Source of the DNA: Allomyces macrogynus ATCC 38327
Lineage: Eukaryota; Blastocladiomycota; Blastocladiomycetes; Blastocladiales; Blastocladiaceae
DNA length: 64,000 bases
Direction: 5' to 3'
Assembly: GCA_000151295.1 (NCBI GenBank)
Contig: GG745344.1
Span: forward strand, 174,229-238,228
The first letter of the stretch is position 1. Each line of letters opens with the position of its first letter. The notes beneath the pieces are model-generated. The model ran no database searches. It saw only the letters and a list, made by a program, of their open reading frames with translations, and was not told where the DNA came from. The translations under genes were made by a program, and so were the position numbers. Shown one piece after another: positions 44,828 through 56,397 of the stretch.

Positions 44828-46439
44828 TTGATGCGCTGGTTGTTACCGAGTCGCTCGTCTCCGCGCGCGCGCGCGCGTCGGTTATGGCGCGGCGTGTTCG
44901 GCTCGTGCGGTTCACTCGTCCAAATGGGAACGCTCGGCCGGGGGAGGTTTCGCCGTTGCTCTTGTCTCTAGGCCCGGTCATCACGACGGGCCTGCTCGCC
45001 TCGTTTGATATTTCGGTTGTCTTGTTATTTTCCCCAACCCGTCCCCCCTGATTCCCCGGTCGCGTCCATAATTGTGTTTCTTGGTTTCCGCTGTAACATA
45101 GTCTCTCGTGGGAAATGAAGTAGAATGAATCGACTCTCCTGTCGAGCTTGGTTCATGCGCTGTCTCGGGCGCTGCCGTGCGTTTTCAGAGACGTTTTTGT
45201 TACTGTTGACAGATTTCTTCCTTTTGCCGACCAAGCGCGGAGCTGGCAGCAAGCGCAATTCACGTTTGACGGAAACTTGCAAGCAGCAACCGCCAGCGAC
45301 ATTTGTGGTTCACAGACGCAAGCAACAACAGAACGCACCGGGCAGCAGTCACAAGCAACACGTCTTGGACGCCAAAGGTATGTCCGCGGGACCGCGGCGA
45401 ACAACAAAACGTGCTCATTGATCGCGGTCAGCATAACACTCTCAACGACAGGACATTCAAGTAACAGCGGACCGGACCGGCTCATCCGCGGAGAAATTTG
45501 ACACCGGCATCCGAACGTCAACGGCTGGCGCAACGAGAGGTCGCGATGTGTGCGGCCGCTCTGCACACGTGTAACGGGTCAGCTCACTCCACGCATGCGC
45601 GTGTGCATCCGCGAGGTGCCATAAATGACGGCTGTGCGTAACCGAAATCCTGTCCTCTCTTGGTCTTGTTTCATCTCCAGCAGCAACACAGACGGCGTAA
45701 GCTGAACAGTGGCGTCATGAGGCCAAACGGCGTGTGCGACTTGAACATGACGCCGTTGTTTACGTTTTAAATCTTGGAAAGACAACAAGAGCATGCGCCT
45801 GCGCGTAATTACACCAGGGCCGAGCAATTGACATGAAAGTCTTTTCAACCATCAACCCGGTCATCTTGCTCAGCATGCGCGTGCTCGAAATTCGAGTTGG
45901 GCACGCTCCAGCAAATCCCACGTTCCACGACCAAGAACGGTCTAATTTGGTCGCGATTGTGCCGGGCACGGCGACGTTTTTCGCCACATTTCGCCACCTC
46001 AAGAAAGAGGCCTCATGCCGGTCGCCAGGAACAAACACATGCACACGGTCACGCATGGTCTCACCCCGACTGTTTCGGTGACGGCCTGCACAAACGTTGC
46101 AACGTTGGCTGAGAGGAAGAACCACAACTGCCGTCGGAAATGATCGGCCATGGCCCAGGGTGCAGAGCGGGCACGCGCGCACGCGCGCGCGCGCTCCCAT
46201 GCGCCCGGCGTGTGTGGTTGCGCTCTGGTCCACGTTGATCGGATCACGGCACGTCGGCCTGGAACCGCAGCCTGCCTACGCCAAGGATAAAAGCTGCCTT
46301 GCCCCGCATCCATTTTCATCGCCCGACGTGCCCGAGTCAAGAGCGTTCGCTCGGCTGTCTTCAGCACATTTCTAGACACACGCACCGTCCCTCAACATCT
46401 TCACTCTTCACCTACGCGCGCCGAGCGAGTCACGCAACC
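44828..46439. other. Intergenic, no gene seen
   Basis: About 1.6 kb lies between AOX and the first PhoD gene. Frames here are short and look random. A TATA-like ATAAAAG lies at 46287-46293. Confidence 0.5.
46287..46293 (+). promoter_or_regulatory. TATA-like element of the first PhoD gene
   Basis: ATAAAAG is in GC-rich surroundings about 150 bases before the ATG at 46440, a plausible distance for a TATA box with a ~120-base leader. Confidence 0.4.
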
Positions 46440-48442
46440 ATGCCGGCCGTCCACCACATTCTCGCCGTCTCGGCCGCGGCCGTGCTCCTCGCCCTCGCCA
46501 CATCAACGCACGCCGTCGAGTTTGCCGCGCCGTCATTTGCCGCGAGCAAGATTTCGCGTGACACGCTCGTCGCGCGTTACGACGATAACCTCGCGTTCAA
46601 GTCTCCCTATGCGAACGTGCCCAAGCTGGCGGTCCCGCTCAGCGCGCACCACAAGGCCAAGCTGCTCAAGCCGGCGCCCCAGCTGGAAGCGGGCGGTCCC
46701 GCCGCCAAGTTTTTGCACGGCGTCGCCTCGGGCGATCCGCTCGAGAATGCCGTGATTATTTTAACGCGCGTCACGCCGACGGCGGCCAACGCGCCCGTCA
46801 CGGTGCAGTACCAGGTCGCGACGGATGCCGGGTTCTCGGCGATCGTCAAGCAGGGCGCTGTCGTCACGTCGGATGATGTTGGCTATTCGGTTTGTGTTTC
46901 GACTTGCTGCAGCTCCGGGTGCACTTATGTGTTGGGTGGACAGAAGCTGACCCTCTCCACCCTGTTTTGGCCCCTTGACGATCATTCGGCGATCAGGTCA
47001 AGGTCGACGTGCAGGGTCTGACCCCCGCGACGACCTACTTCTACCGCTTCACGGTCGACGACCAAGTGTCCACTGTTGGTCGCACCAAGACGCTCGTCAG
47101 CAACACGGCCGACTTGGCGTCGCTCAACATGGCGGTCGTTTCGTGCTCCAACATGCCGCATGGCTACTTCCACGCCTACGAGGCAATCGCCAAGCGCAAC
47201 GACGTCGACTTTGTCCTGGCCTTAGGCGAGTGCGTACCTGGACTCGAAATCGAAGATGGGGCTCACCCCTCGCTCATCGTGACTTTTCGTAATCCCTAAC
47301 CCAAATCTGGTCGTAACTGCAAACAGCTACCTCTACGAGTACGATTTGCCGGGCTACAAGCCCGTCGGCGGCGCAATGCCGGCGTCGCGCAACCCGGTGC
47401 CGGCCAAGGTGATCAGCAACATCACCGACTACCGCATGCGGTACGCGCAGTACAAGTCGGACCCGCAGCTGCAGCTCCTGCACGCGCAAAAGCCCTGGAT
47501 TGTTGTCTGGGACGACCACGAGTTTGCCGACAACGCGTGGGTCGGCGGTGCGGTCAACCAGGACGACGCGCGCGACGGCCCGTGGGGTCCGCGCAAGCTT
47601 GCGGGCATGCGCGCGTTCCACGAGAATATTCCGATCCGCCCGTCGCAGGCGGTCGGCGACGAGTACCGCGTCTACCGGTCATTCCAGATTGGCAACTTGG
47701 TTGACTTGATTATGCTTGACACGCGCATCGACGGGCGCGCAGAGCAGGCCAAGGGCGATAGAGCGTCGCGCCAGATTATGGGTGCCGCGCAAGAGCAGTG
47801 GCTGCACTCGAGTTTGACTTCCTCCAAGGCCAAGTGGCGCATTCTCGGGAACCAGGTCATGTTTGCGACGCTGCCCGAAAAGGTACACGCTCAGCTCACT
47901 CACCAGTGCTTCAGTCGGGTGGAAAAGGTCGACCATCGACTAACGATTGCAAAACCGGCGCGTAGCTCTTTGCCTGGGAGCTCCCGATCACGGCCGACGC
48001 ATGGGTCGGGTACCCGAAGCCGCGGCAGGCGCTGCTCGACCTGCTCGCCAAGAACAAGATCAGCAACACGGTCATGCTCACGGGCGACTTCCACGGTTCC
48101 GTCGCGTCGGATATCCCCGCTGACGGGTCCGGCAAGGTCAAGGCCAATGCGCCGGCAGTCATGACCGAATTTGTGGGGCCCTCAATCACGTCGGCGTCCC
48201 CCGCGCAGGACTCGGCCATCTTGAACGGGCTCGCCAAGCCGGTCCTGGGGCTCGCTAACCCGTCGGCCAAGTTCATTGACTTGTATCGCCACGGGTACAT
48301 GTTTGTGGCCGTCACGCCTGCCAAGGTGCGCGTCGAGTACACGTATGTCAAGAGCGTCAAGACGCTCGATGGCGGCGCGACGGCGGTCGCCGCGGTGCTC
48401 GAGACGGCGAGCGGGTCGAACCGGATCACGACGGTGCAGTAG
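46440..48442 (+). CDS. Secreted PhoD-type alkaline phosphatase
   Basis: Four exons at 46440-46889, 46997-47229, 47327-47882 and 47966-48442 give 571 residues. A signal peptide (MPAVHHILAVSAAAVLLALA) is followed by the PhoD N-terminal domain (FLHGVASGDPLENAVIILTR). The catalytic domain has VSCSNMPHGYF, whose Cys is an iron ligand in Bacillus PhoD. It also has LGDYLYEYD, with the bridging Asp assembled across the intron 2 splice (GA+C), then WDDHEFADN and GDFHGSVAS near the end. The enzyme would release phosphate from phosphomono- and diesters outside the cell. It stands in tandem with a divergent paralogue downstream, 440 bases away, in the same orientation. Intron phases and donors are regular and the frame closes exactly. 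Confidence 0.92.
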
Positions 48443-48880
48443 AGCAGGTAACGCGATGGTGTAATAGCGGGGGTTGGTGCTGCTTCGCAGTTTGCTTCAT
48501 ACCAATACATTTAGAGCAAAATTTTCCTTCGCTCATGATCTTCGCTTGCTTCTCCACCCATGAGCGCTCCACGCTCCACGTTTCGGCCACAACAGGGCTT
48601 TTGGCGAGCACTAAGGATGAACGTCAGGCTCAGCACAACCTTCTGTGGGACAAACGTGAGTTTGGCCTGACCGCGTCCGCACAGCTTGCGTCTCTGTTGT
48701 CAGTCTGCTTCGGCCAGCTCAAGCCCAACTGTTCGCGCACCAGCGCCGCCGCGCTCGACGACAGCAACACAAGAAACGATTGAAGCAACTTGTCGCATTT
48801 TGCTCGCTCTGGGCGCTCCGTCCTCGAGGGGCCGACTGACCGGCCATCAATCATCAACTGCAAATCGAACGGGAAAAGCA

Positions 48881-50813
48881 ATGACTGCACGAACCAACGA
48901 TGACGGCGTCGCGTGCATGGCATCATCGAGCGCTACAAGCACCTTGGCCAAGAGCTCTATTGACGATGCGACCGCCGAACGTCGCAGCAAGACGCTGCGG
49001 CGACGCAGCAGCCTGTTTGTCGACAACCCACCAACATGGACCCGCTTGTTAGCTCTCTTCGTGACCATGTCGCTGTGCGTCGGCGTCGTCGTCTACATGT
49101 ATTACGGCGCCATGATGTCGGGCCATGTCGGCGATAACTACGGGCCCCACCCGTCGTTCCGGCCATTGCGTGGCGATTTCGGCAAAGCGGTCCGGACAGC
49201 GTCGTTTCGGCATGGCGTTGCATCCGGAGGTGCGCATTTTTGCCGAAACGGTTGGGTTGCATGAACAATCAATGAATCTCATGGTGCCTCATTGCAAACA
49301 GACCCGCTCGCGCGTTCCGTGATTCTCTGGACCAAGATCACGCCCGACGTCGAGACCGACCTGCTCACGCCGCTCTCCATCAAGTGGGAGGTGAGCGTGC
49401 ACCCGGCGTTCGACGTGGTCATCAAGTCTGGGACCGTGGCCGTCAGTTCCTCGACCGACTGGACCGTCAAGGTCGACGTGTCGGGCCTGCAGCCGTTGAC
49501 GAGCTACTATTACCGGTTTGTCGTCGCTGGGTCCATGTCGCCGATTGGAAAGACGCGCACGTTGCCGGAACCGGGTGCCGACGTGGACGAAGTCACGTTT
49601 GCCGTCGTCTCGGGCGCAAACATGCAAAAAGGCTACTTCCACGTCTACCGACGCGTCGCGGAGCGCACCGATGTGGACGTGGTCTTGGCGCTCGGCAACT
49701 TGCTGCACGAAAAGGGGCCAAAAGGTGCGCCCGCATCTGGCCGTCCCGCGCCTGTTGTTTACATACTCACCTAACGCTGTGGTTGCATTTATAGATGCCA
49801 ACGGCCCGCTCGCGTCCGATCGCGTCCCGTCTCCGCGGCACGACCTTGTGCAGCTCGACGACTACCGTTGCCGGTACGCGCAGTACGCATCCGACGCCGA
49901 CATGATGCACCTGCGCGCCGCCCACGCCATGGTGAGTCTCTGGGACGACCACGAATTCTCTGGCCGCGCCTTCAGCGGCGGCGCGCGCGCACACCATCCG
50001 CTCCTGCACGGCGACTGGTCGGCACGCAAGTATGCGGCCGCTCGCGCGTGGCATGAGTACACGGCGACGCGCGCGGCCAACAAAGTGGAAAAGGGCCTCT
50101 ACGAGATTTACCGCACGTTCCAGATTGGCCAGTTGGTGGACCTGGTGCTCATGGACACGCGGATTGAAGGCCGCGAACAGCCGGGGGCGCCGGGCGCGAA
50201 ACTCGTCACGGATCGGCAGCTGCAGTGGGTCTCCACCAAGCTGCGCAAGTCCAAGGCGCACTGGCGCGTGCTCGCGAACCAGGTCATGGTCGCGCCCGTC
50301 GTCGACGTGCTGTTCAAGCAGGCGGGGGCCGCCGCACACGCATGGGTCGGGTACCCGGCCACGCGCGACGCTGTTCTCGCCACTGCCGCTCGCAGGCCGA
50401 ACACGGTCATGCTCTCGGGCGACTACCAAGGGTCGGTCGCGTCGGAAATCGCGATGGGGAACCGGACGGCCGCAATCGAGTTTGCGGGTCCGCCCGTCAC
50501 GGCGCGCACGCCGGCGTTGCGGTCGATGGCGCGCAACAAGGCCGGGATCGAGCTCGTGCGGCACGTCAACCATGGCGCCAAGTGGATTGACTTGGCAAGG
50601 CACGGGTACATTCTCGTCAAGGTCACGAAGCAGCGGATTCGCGCCGAGTACTGGTACGTCGAGGATGTCGTCAAGAAGGAGGGCGGCGCTGAGTCGCTGG
50701 GCGCCGTCTTGGAAGTCGAGTCGGGGTCGTCGGAGCTCAAGCTAGTGTATCCGAGCGTGCCGCCATGGTCGGACCTGGTTGCTGTTGACGGTGACGACCC
50801 CACGACTGCGTAA
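48881..50813 (+). CDS. PhoD-like membrane-anchored paralogue, probable pseudoenzyme
   Basis: Three exons at 48881-49229, 49302-49724 and 49795-50813 give 596 residues. Instead of a signal peptide there is a basic N-terminus and one transmembrane segment (LLALFVTMSLCVGVVVYMYY), so it is a type II membrane protein. The PhoD text follows: FRHGVASGDPLARSVILWTK (joined across intron 1), YYYRFVVAGS, WDDHEFSGR and MLSGDYQGSVASE. Key sites of the upstream paralogue are changed: VSC becomes VSG, LGDYLYEY becomes LGNLLHEK, and GDFHGS becomes GDYQGS. These replace the Cys and Asp metal ligands and a conserved His, so metal-dependent catalysis is unlikely although the gene is otherwise intact. Confidence 0.88.
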
Positions 50814-51099
50814 GAGATCACGCCGTGAAACCGTTTCTTGCTTGCGTAAGTGCTTGCTGTTGCTGTATATACCATTGTCGTGTCGTTTCATGCCGCTCCA
50901 TGTGGTCTCGGAGCGACCCCGAGCTGTATTTTTTTGCATGTGTTGTCCAACGGGAAAAGTGTGCTGCCGCGAGGTGTGAAAGGACGATACAGTTTTTGCA
51001 CTCCTGAACGCAGCCGCCTTGCCATTTGCGCTGTCCAACGCTTCGGCATGCTCTCCACCCTTCAAGTAGCATGCGCGGTGGTATATATAAATTCACTAA

Positions 51100-52296
51100 T
51101 CACCCCATCTGTCCCGGCGCCGCGGTAACGCTCACCTTCGTGCTGGGCCCCATCCTGAGCCACTGCTGAATGCTCGAGTCCTTTGTCGAGGCCACGACCA
51201 CAAACTCGAGCCCTTGGCGGTGCTCCCACGCGGCCAGCTCGCCCAACTTGACCGTGCGCCACGAATCGTTGCCTTGGTCGCCTGACAGCTTAGTGACAAA
51301 CAAGTTCACGTCCTCGAGCGACGTTGTGGACGAGACTTCCCTGCGACCCGGCCTCGGCGTTGTGGTGCGCAACATGCCATGGTCGAGCTGATTCTGCCGA
51401 TCAAAGTGGCGCACGATCACGTTCGACCCATCCGGCACATACGCGGCCACGACGGTCCCTTGCTGGTTGCGCACGAGCACGGCCTCGAACCCGCCGGCGT
51501 TACGCACCCAGGTATCCGATTTCGACGACGCGAGCGTGCACCAGTCGCCAGTGTTGCGCGCGCTGGCGGTCACGTAGACATCGACGGGGCCGTCCGTCGC
51601 ATTCACGACGGTAATCGCAGCTGGGTCCAGGTTGTTCTTGGCATACTCGATCGGGTCAAGCCCACGAAACAAGATCTCGTCGCCCAGCGCGGCAAACACG
51701 CCCCGGCGCACGACGTCGCCCGCCGGCGTCTTGAACTGCGCCTTGACCTTTTCCCAGCCATTACGGATCACACCGGTATCCTAGGTTCCCTTGACCGGAT
51801 ACCACTTGTCGGACCCGTCATTGATCGTGTAATCCGTCATGGCGACCTAAATCTTGGCATTGGTCGTGTTCACGATAGTCATTGTCTTGGACGTGTCATA
51901 GCCGAGACGCTTGTACCCTTGGTCGCAGACGCGCAGTGCCTCGCACCGCGTGCGGTGCCGATCGTCGGCGTGGATCGTGACCTGCGACCCGACAGGCACG
52001 CACGCGCCGGCCTGCTGCCCGTTCTGCTTGACAATCACCGACTCCCACTCACCGAGCCTGCGTGCCCACTTGTCGGACGCGTTGGCGGCGAGCGTATACC
52101 AGTCGTCTGAACCGCCCGAGTCCTTGGACTTGCGCACGTCGAGCGGCGCGCCCGTGCCGTTAACAATGACAATTTGGTCGAGCTGGTCAATGTCGAGCGA
52201 CTGGACGGTGATGGCGTCCTGCGCGCCAATGATTCCGCCGGCGCAGTGGGCCAGGGCGTCGGAGGCGGCGCACGAGTGCAGGTCGACGGTCGCCAT
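51100..52296 (-). CDS. Four-repeat beta-domain protein interrupted by two in-frame TAG codons
   Basis: One frame runs from the ATG at 52296 to the TGA at 51100 with only two interruptions, TAG at 51847-51849 and TAG near 51781-51783. Read through, it has about 398 residues with four repeats of ~75 residues. Each repeat starts with a V/I-N-x-T strand (IVIVNGTGAPLDV, TIVNTTNAKI, TVVNATDGPVDVYV; the fourth is weaker) and continues with a Trp (DWYTLA, KWYPVK, DWCTLA, SWRTVK) and a WxR-x-EAVLV-like strand. It ends in a VPxGSxV-like strand. The second repeat spans both TAGs and keeps the pattern on both sides. No signal peptide or membrane segment is seen. Function is unknown; relatives lie at 61 kb and, as a fragment, in both arms. 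Whether TAG is read through, edited or disabling is open. Confidence 0.7.
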
Positions 52297-52769
52297 GGTT
52301 CAGGCTCACGTTCGATGCAGATAAGGAGAGGGAGATGGAGAGCGAACGGAACTATCATCCTTTGGCGCGAGCGACGTTTAGCGCATCAAGCCGGCTACCT
52401 GACCATGGCCCATGTTGTACCCATAAGAATGGAGAATGGCAGAGTGCCACCAGGATCAAATGTGGAAAGACTTGCCAGGATGGGCAAGGATGGGTCAAAT
52501 GGCGGGCAATCACGAATTAATCATTTGCAGGCTTGGTTTGCCCATCATCGCTGCGTTCAAACAATTGTTTGCCTATTGCGTTGGCAACAACCTTTCGTCC
52601 ACGGGCAGGGTGGAGAGCATCAGGCTTCGCACAAGGTCCACGGACGTTGAACTAATGGCGGAGGGCAGTAACTCTCACCTGATCAGCCTTGAGAGACGCT
52701 CGCGAATCCCGTACTTTCAGTCCACCCGGTTCACCAGCACGATTCCCCATTTGTATTTCCTCCTCTGCT

Positions 52770-55711
52770 CTAGTCTCTCTCCCCCTCCTCCTCCACCCTC
52801 TCCTCCACCCTCTCCTCCACCGCCAGTCCACTCACTGCCGCCTCCAGCGCGCCCACCGACATCGGCGAATTCGGGACCAACACATCGCCCAATCCAAACA
52901 CCGCGTCCGCGTCCCATGCCGTTCCACGCGGCGTATCACTCGCATGATCCGACTCGGCCGACGTGCCCGCATGAGACGCCAACCCCGCCGCACCCGCCGC
53001 ACCCGCCGCCGTTGGCGACGCCGCGAGATGCTTGCGCGACGCACTGCTCGCACCGAGCAAGTGCGCGACCGAGCCTGACAACGACTTGAGCAACCCGCCA
53101 CCGCCGCCGTTGCCGGCACTCCCGCGCCGTGGACTCCCGCTCGCGGTGATGGCGGTGATGAATGCATCGAGGTCGTCGGGGGTCAAGAGACGCACATCCC
53201 GCGCCCATGCAGTGTGCGCGTCAAACGCGCGCATGGTGGAGAGGTACGCGACGGTTTCCGCGGACGCGGGGGCCGCGACGGATGATGGGGACGGAGTGGA
53301 TGCGGATGTGGCGGCCGACGCGGCAGAGGCGGCGGTCAGGAGCGGATGGTACACGTCCATCCAGGGGTCGGCGGCGTCGGGCGTGGTCGAGTCGGTGACG
53401 AGGTGCATCGCGACGAGCATGTGGATGGCTAGGAAGTGCGGGAAAGGGGTGGAGAAGGGTCAGCAGGTCGGGTCTAATGGGAAGGTGGGAGAGGAAGGCA
53501 CAACGGATGCGAACCCACCCACACAGGGGATCGGCGCGTGCGTGCTGCCGTTGCTGCTGCTGTCGACGGGGTCCTGCAGTGCGTCAAAGTAGTTGGAGTA
53601 CCGGCCGGCCGCGTCGATCAGGCCCAGGATCTCGCGCGCCATATTGATGTACTTGGCCGACATGCCCTACGCCATCGACAATATCCGGCCGTCAGCAAAC
53701 GTACGGCTGGCCAGCAGCAAAATACCGTGACATACCTCCCAGACGGCCCGTTGGAACATGCACCACGGGTGCACCGCCGCGGCCCCTACCACCGCGGCCC
53801 CGTTCCAGTCCCCCCGCTCGCGCAGCGCCGTCGCGAGTTTCAGAATCAGTTTGAGCGCCGCAGTCCGTCGGCGCGTTGTTGGTGCGCCCTCGAGCACCGA
53901 CATCGCCCAATGGAATAGGCCCGTCGAGAGCTGCAAGTACTCGCGAATCGGCGCCATGAGCGCGTGCGACGGCGTGAGCCGCTCCTTCTGCCCTCGCACA
54001 AACGCATCGATGGCCGGCACACTAAGTGCCCCGACCGCGGCACGGTCGCATCGCGCGATCACGTCGGCCGCGTGCGCAACGTCGCCTGTGTCGACAAAAT
54101 GTGCGAGAACATGCGTTTTCGCGCCGCTGGGAGGGGATTTGGTCGGCGACAACGACGGCGGTGCCGTCGCGGGCCGCGACAAGTTCCGTAGTCGGCCAAT
54201 CAGCGTCGACTGCCGCTTCAGCTGCAAGAGCGCCGTGAGCCCGCACCCGACGCGGTGACAGGTCCCGTCGTCGGCGTGCGCGCCGTCCACGAGCGACTCG
54301 AGATGGTCGGCAAACTTTGTCAAAAACGGCACGGCGTGGTCGAGGACGAGGTCATCGTAGAGGTGGTTTATCCAGGCACGCAGGATGCGCTCAATGTTGC
54401 GCCGCACGACGGTCTGCAGTTGCCGGTTGGCCGTGGGCGGGTCGAGGAACGCTGTCGTGAGCGTGCGCAGCAGGACGGGCGGCGCGAGGTACGCGCGGTG
54501 CGTGAGGAGCAGGCGCATGATCTGGTCGTCGGTCAGGTCCTGGTGTGTGCGAGTGCGGAGTGGGAATGATGGTTTGGCCAGGCCGGAGGGGGATGGTGGG
54601 GGCGCGGCGCCGTTGACGAGCAGGTCGGCCAGGTGGGCGGTCACGGATGCTGTCGTCGATACGTCGTCGTCGTCGTCGCGGTTTGGGGAGAGGAGAGCAC
54701 GGTCCAAGTCGATTGTCAGGGCCTCAACGTCTTCCATGGATGGAGGCACGGGTGCTGCTGTTGCTGCCGAAGCGGCGGGCGATGCGGGCGGGACTTCGAG
54801 GCGCGCGCGGGCTGTGCACAATGCATCACGCAGCGCCTTCGATGGCGGGCCGAGAAAACAGTGTGTGAATCCATCGTCGGCTTCTGGCGCCGGATGGGCG
54901 TCGGGATCAATGGTCGATGGCGGTGGTGCACCCGGAAACGGGTCCTTGAGCTCGGCGAGCACATTTGCATACCATTCGACAAAGTCGGCGCGTTCTGTCA
55001 TTACCAGGACCGTGAGCCAGCAACTAAACAATCCGGTGGTGTCCAAAATGCAAGCGCCGTACCTTCGCTCGTGAGCTCGAGCCGCGACGCGCGCGTGTCG
55101 GTCGACCCAAGGCTGCGCTCGCTGCCATCGCGCCGGGGCGACCTCAGCGAGAGCAGGTTCCCGAGACTGCCTGACGCGCCGGACCCGCGCATCAGCAGCC
55201 GCGACGGCGATGAGGACCGTGGAGAAGGGCCTCCGTGCGAGCTACCGTTGGCTTCGGTACCAGCGCTGCTCATGATACTGACCGAAGATCCGGCCCACGC
55301 CGGTGGGCTTCGTGGTCCCGACGATCGGGGAGTGCGGAACGACGCGACCGAAGAGGCGGTGCTCCCGCTCGAAAGGAGCCGCGAGCGCAATGTGCCGGCC
55401 GGGACCGACGATACAGTGCCTGCGGGTGCTGGTAGCGAGACAGGTGCGGCGTGCCGCACCGGGTCACGAAAGCTGGCGCTGGCGAGGTTGCTGACGGAAT
55501 CGGCGGCAGCAAACGACACGCGGTGACTGGGCGAGGTGGTCGTGGGTTGGGGATGGTCTGCTTGGACGACGTTGGTGCAGACTGGTGGCGGACGCTGATC
55601 ATGACGGCGCGAGATGCTTGGTGATGACGGTGTGGCAACAGCAGGCGCTGGCGGGGTGGGTGCAGTCAGTGGCCTACTGGTGACGTCGGGCGTGGTTGGC
55701 GGGGAGACCAT
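52770..55711 (-). CDS. Ras guanine-nucleotide exchange factor (RasGEF)
   Basis: Four exons at 55711-55063, 54994-53736, 53666-53519 and 53428-52770 give 904 residues with exact frame closure. The first ~240 residues are a Ser-rich disordered region with many SP sites. A REM (RasGEF_N) domain begins near residue 370 (HQDLTDDQIMRLLLTHRAYL and NIERILRAWINHLYDDLVLD). The Cdc25-type catalytic domain follows, with YLQLSTGLFHWAMSVLEG, then AALKLILKLATALRERGDWN and, after splicing, MSAKYINMAREILGLIDAAG, YFDALQ and PIPC. Such proteins load GTP onto Ras- or Rap-type GTPases at membranes. The C-terminal ~200 residues are Ser/Gly/Ala-rich and end in Glu/Arg repeats (EERVEERVEEEGERD). Divergence from well-known Cdc25 proteins is high, so the target GTPase cannot be named. 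Confidence 0.85.
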
Positions 55712-56397
55712 GTTGCAGTGCGGCCGGGGGAGCGGCGTCGTTGCGCGCGTCGAGGCCAAGGGGTGCAAGGAGTGAAGCAAGGGGCTGCGCGCGCGCAGTG
55801 CGGCAGCGTGAGGAGCGGCAGCGACGCGTGTCTGTCAGCAAGGGGCGATCAGAGGGCCACCTTACGTCAGGCTGTGGGTGCGACATCCAGCAAAGCCCGC
55901 ATCGACAGGCAGGGGCTGCCAGGAAACTCGTGGCAGGGACAGCATGGCGCCCATGGCAGGGACGTCATGGACCAATCTGGGGCAGGGGAATCTGGGGCTT
56001 GGCGGCTGCTTGGCGATTCGCCTTGTTCATTCTTTCACCAAGTTGCGTTGGCCTTGGCACGCATGCGCCGCTGGGCCTTCTGCCAGTGCCTTCCACCACC
56101 GCTCCCACCACCGCGCTTCCAGCTGTCCAGCGCACCGTCGCCAGCGCTGCAGCGCACCCAACCCGCGCTCCACAACTGGGCGCACTTGCTCGGCACATCC
56201 TGCTGCTGCGTGCCGCGCTCCATCCGTGCGACTCACCATCAACGACCCCGCGACGCCGCTTGCACCTCGGCCAACCTCAAGACTCCACGCGCGAGCACTC
56301 GACCGGCTCCCTCGTCCCTCCACACGCACTCCGGCGCCGCGGCTCGCTCGTCTCCACGCTCCCCACCTATCAGCTCCCCACCTATCAGCTCGCCATC
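55712..56397. other. Divergent promoter region
   Basis: This separates the RasGEF gene (minus) from the protease gene (plus). Just before the protease ATG there are two copies of CCCACCTATCAGCTC. No other gene is supported. Confidence 0.5.

Noticed and set aside
51078..51088. TATATAA string on the plus strand
   Set aside because: It lies between the 3' ends of two convergent genes, so a promoter role is unlikely; more probably AT-rich terminator or UTR sequence.
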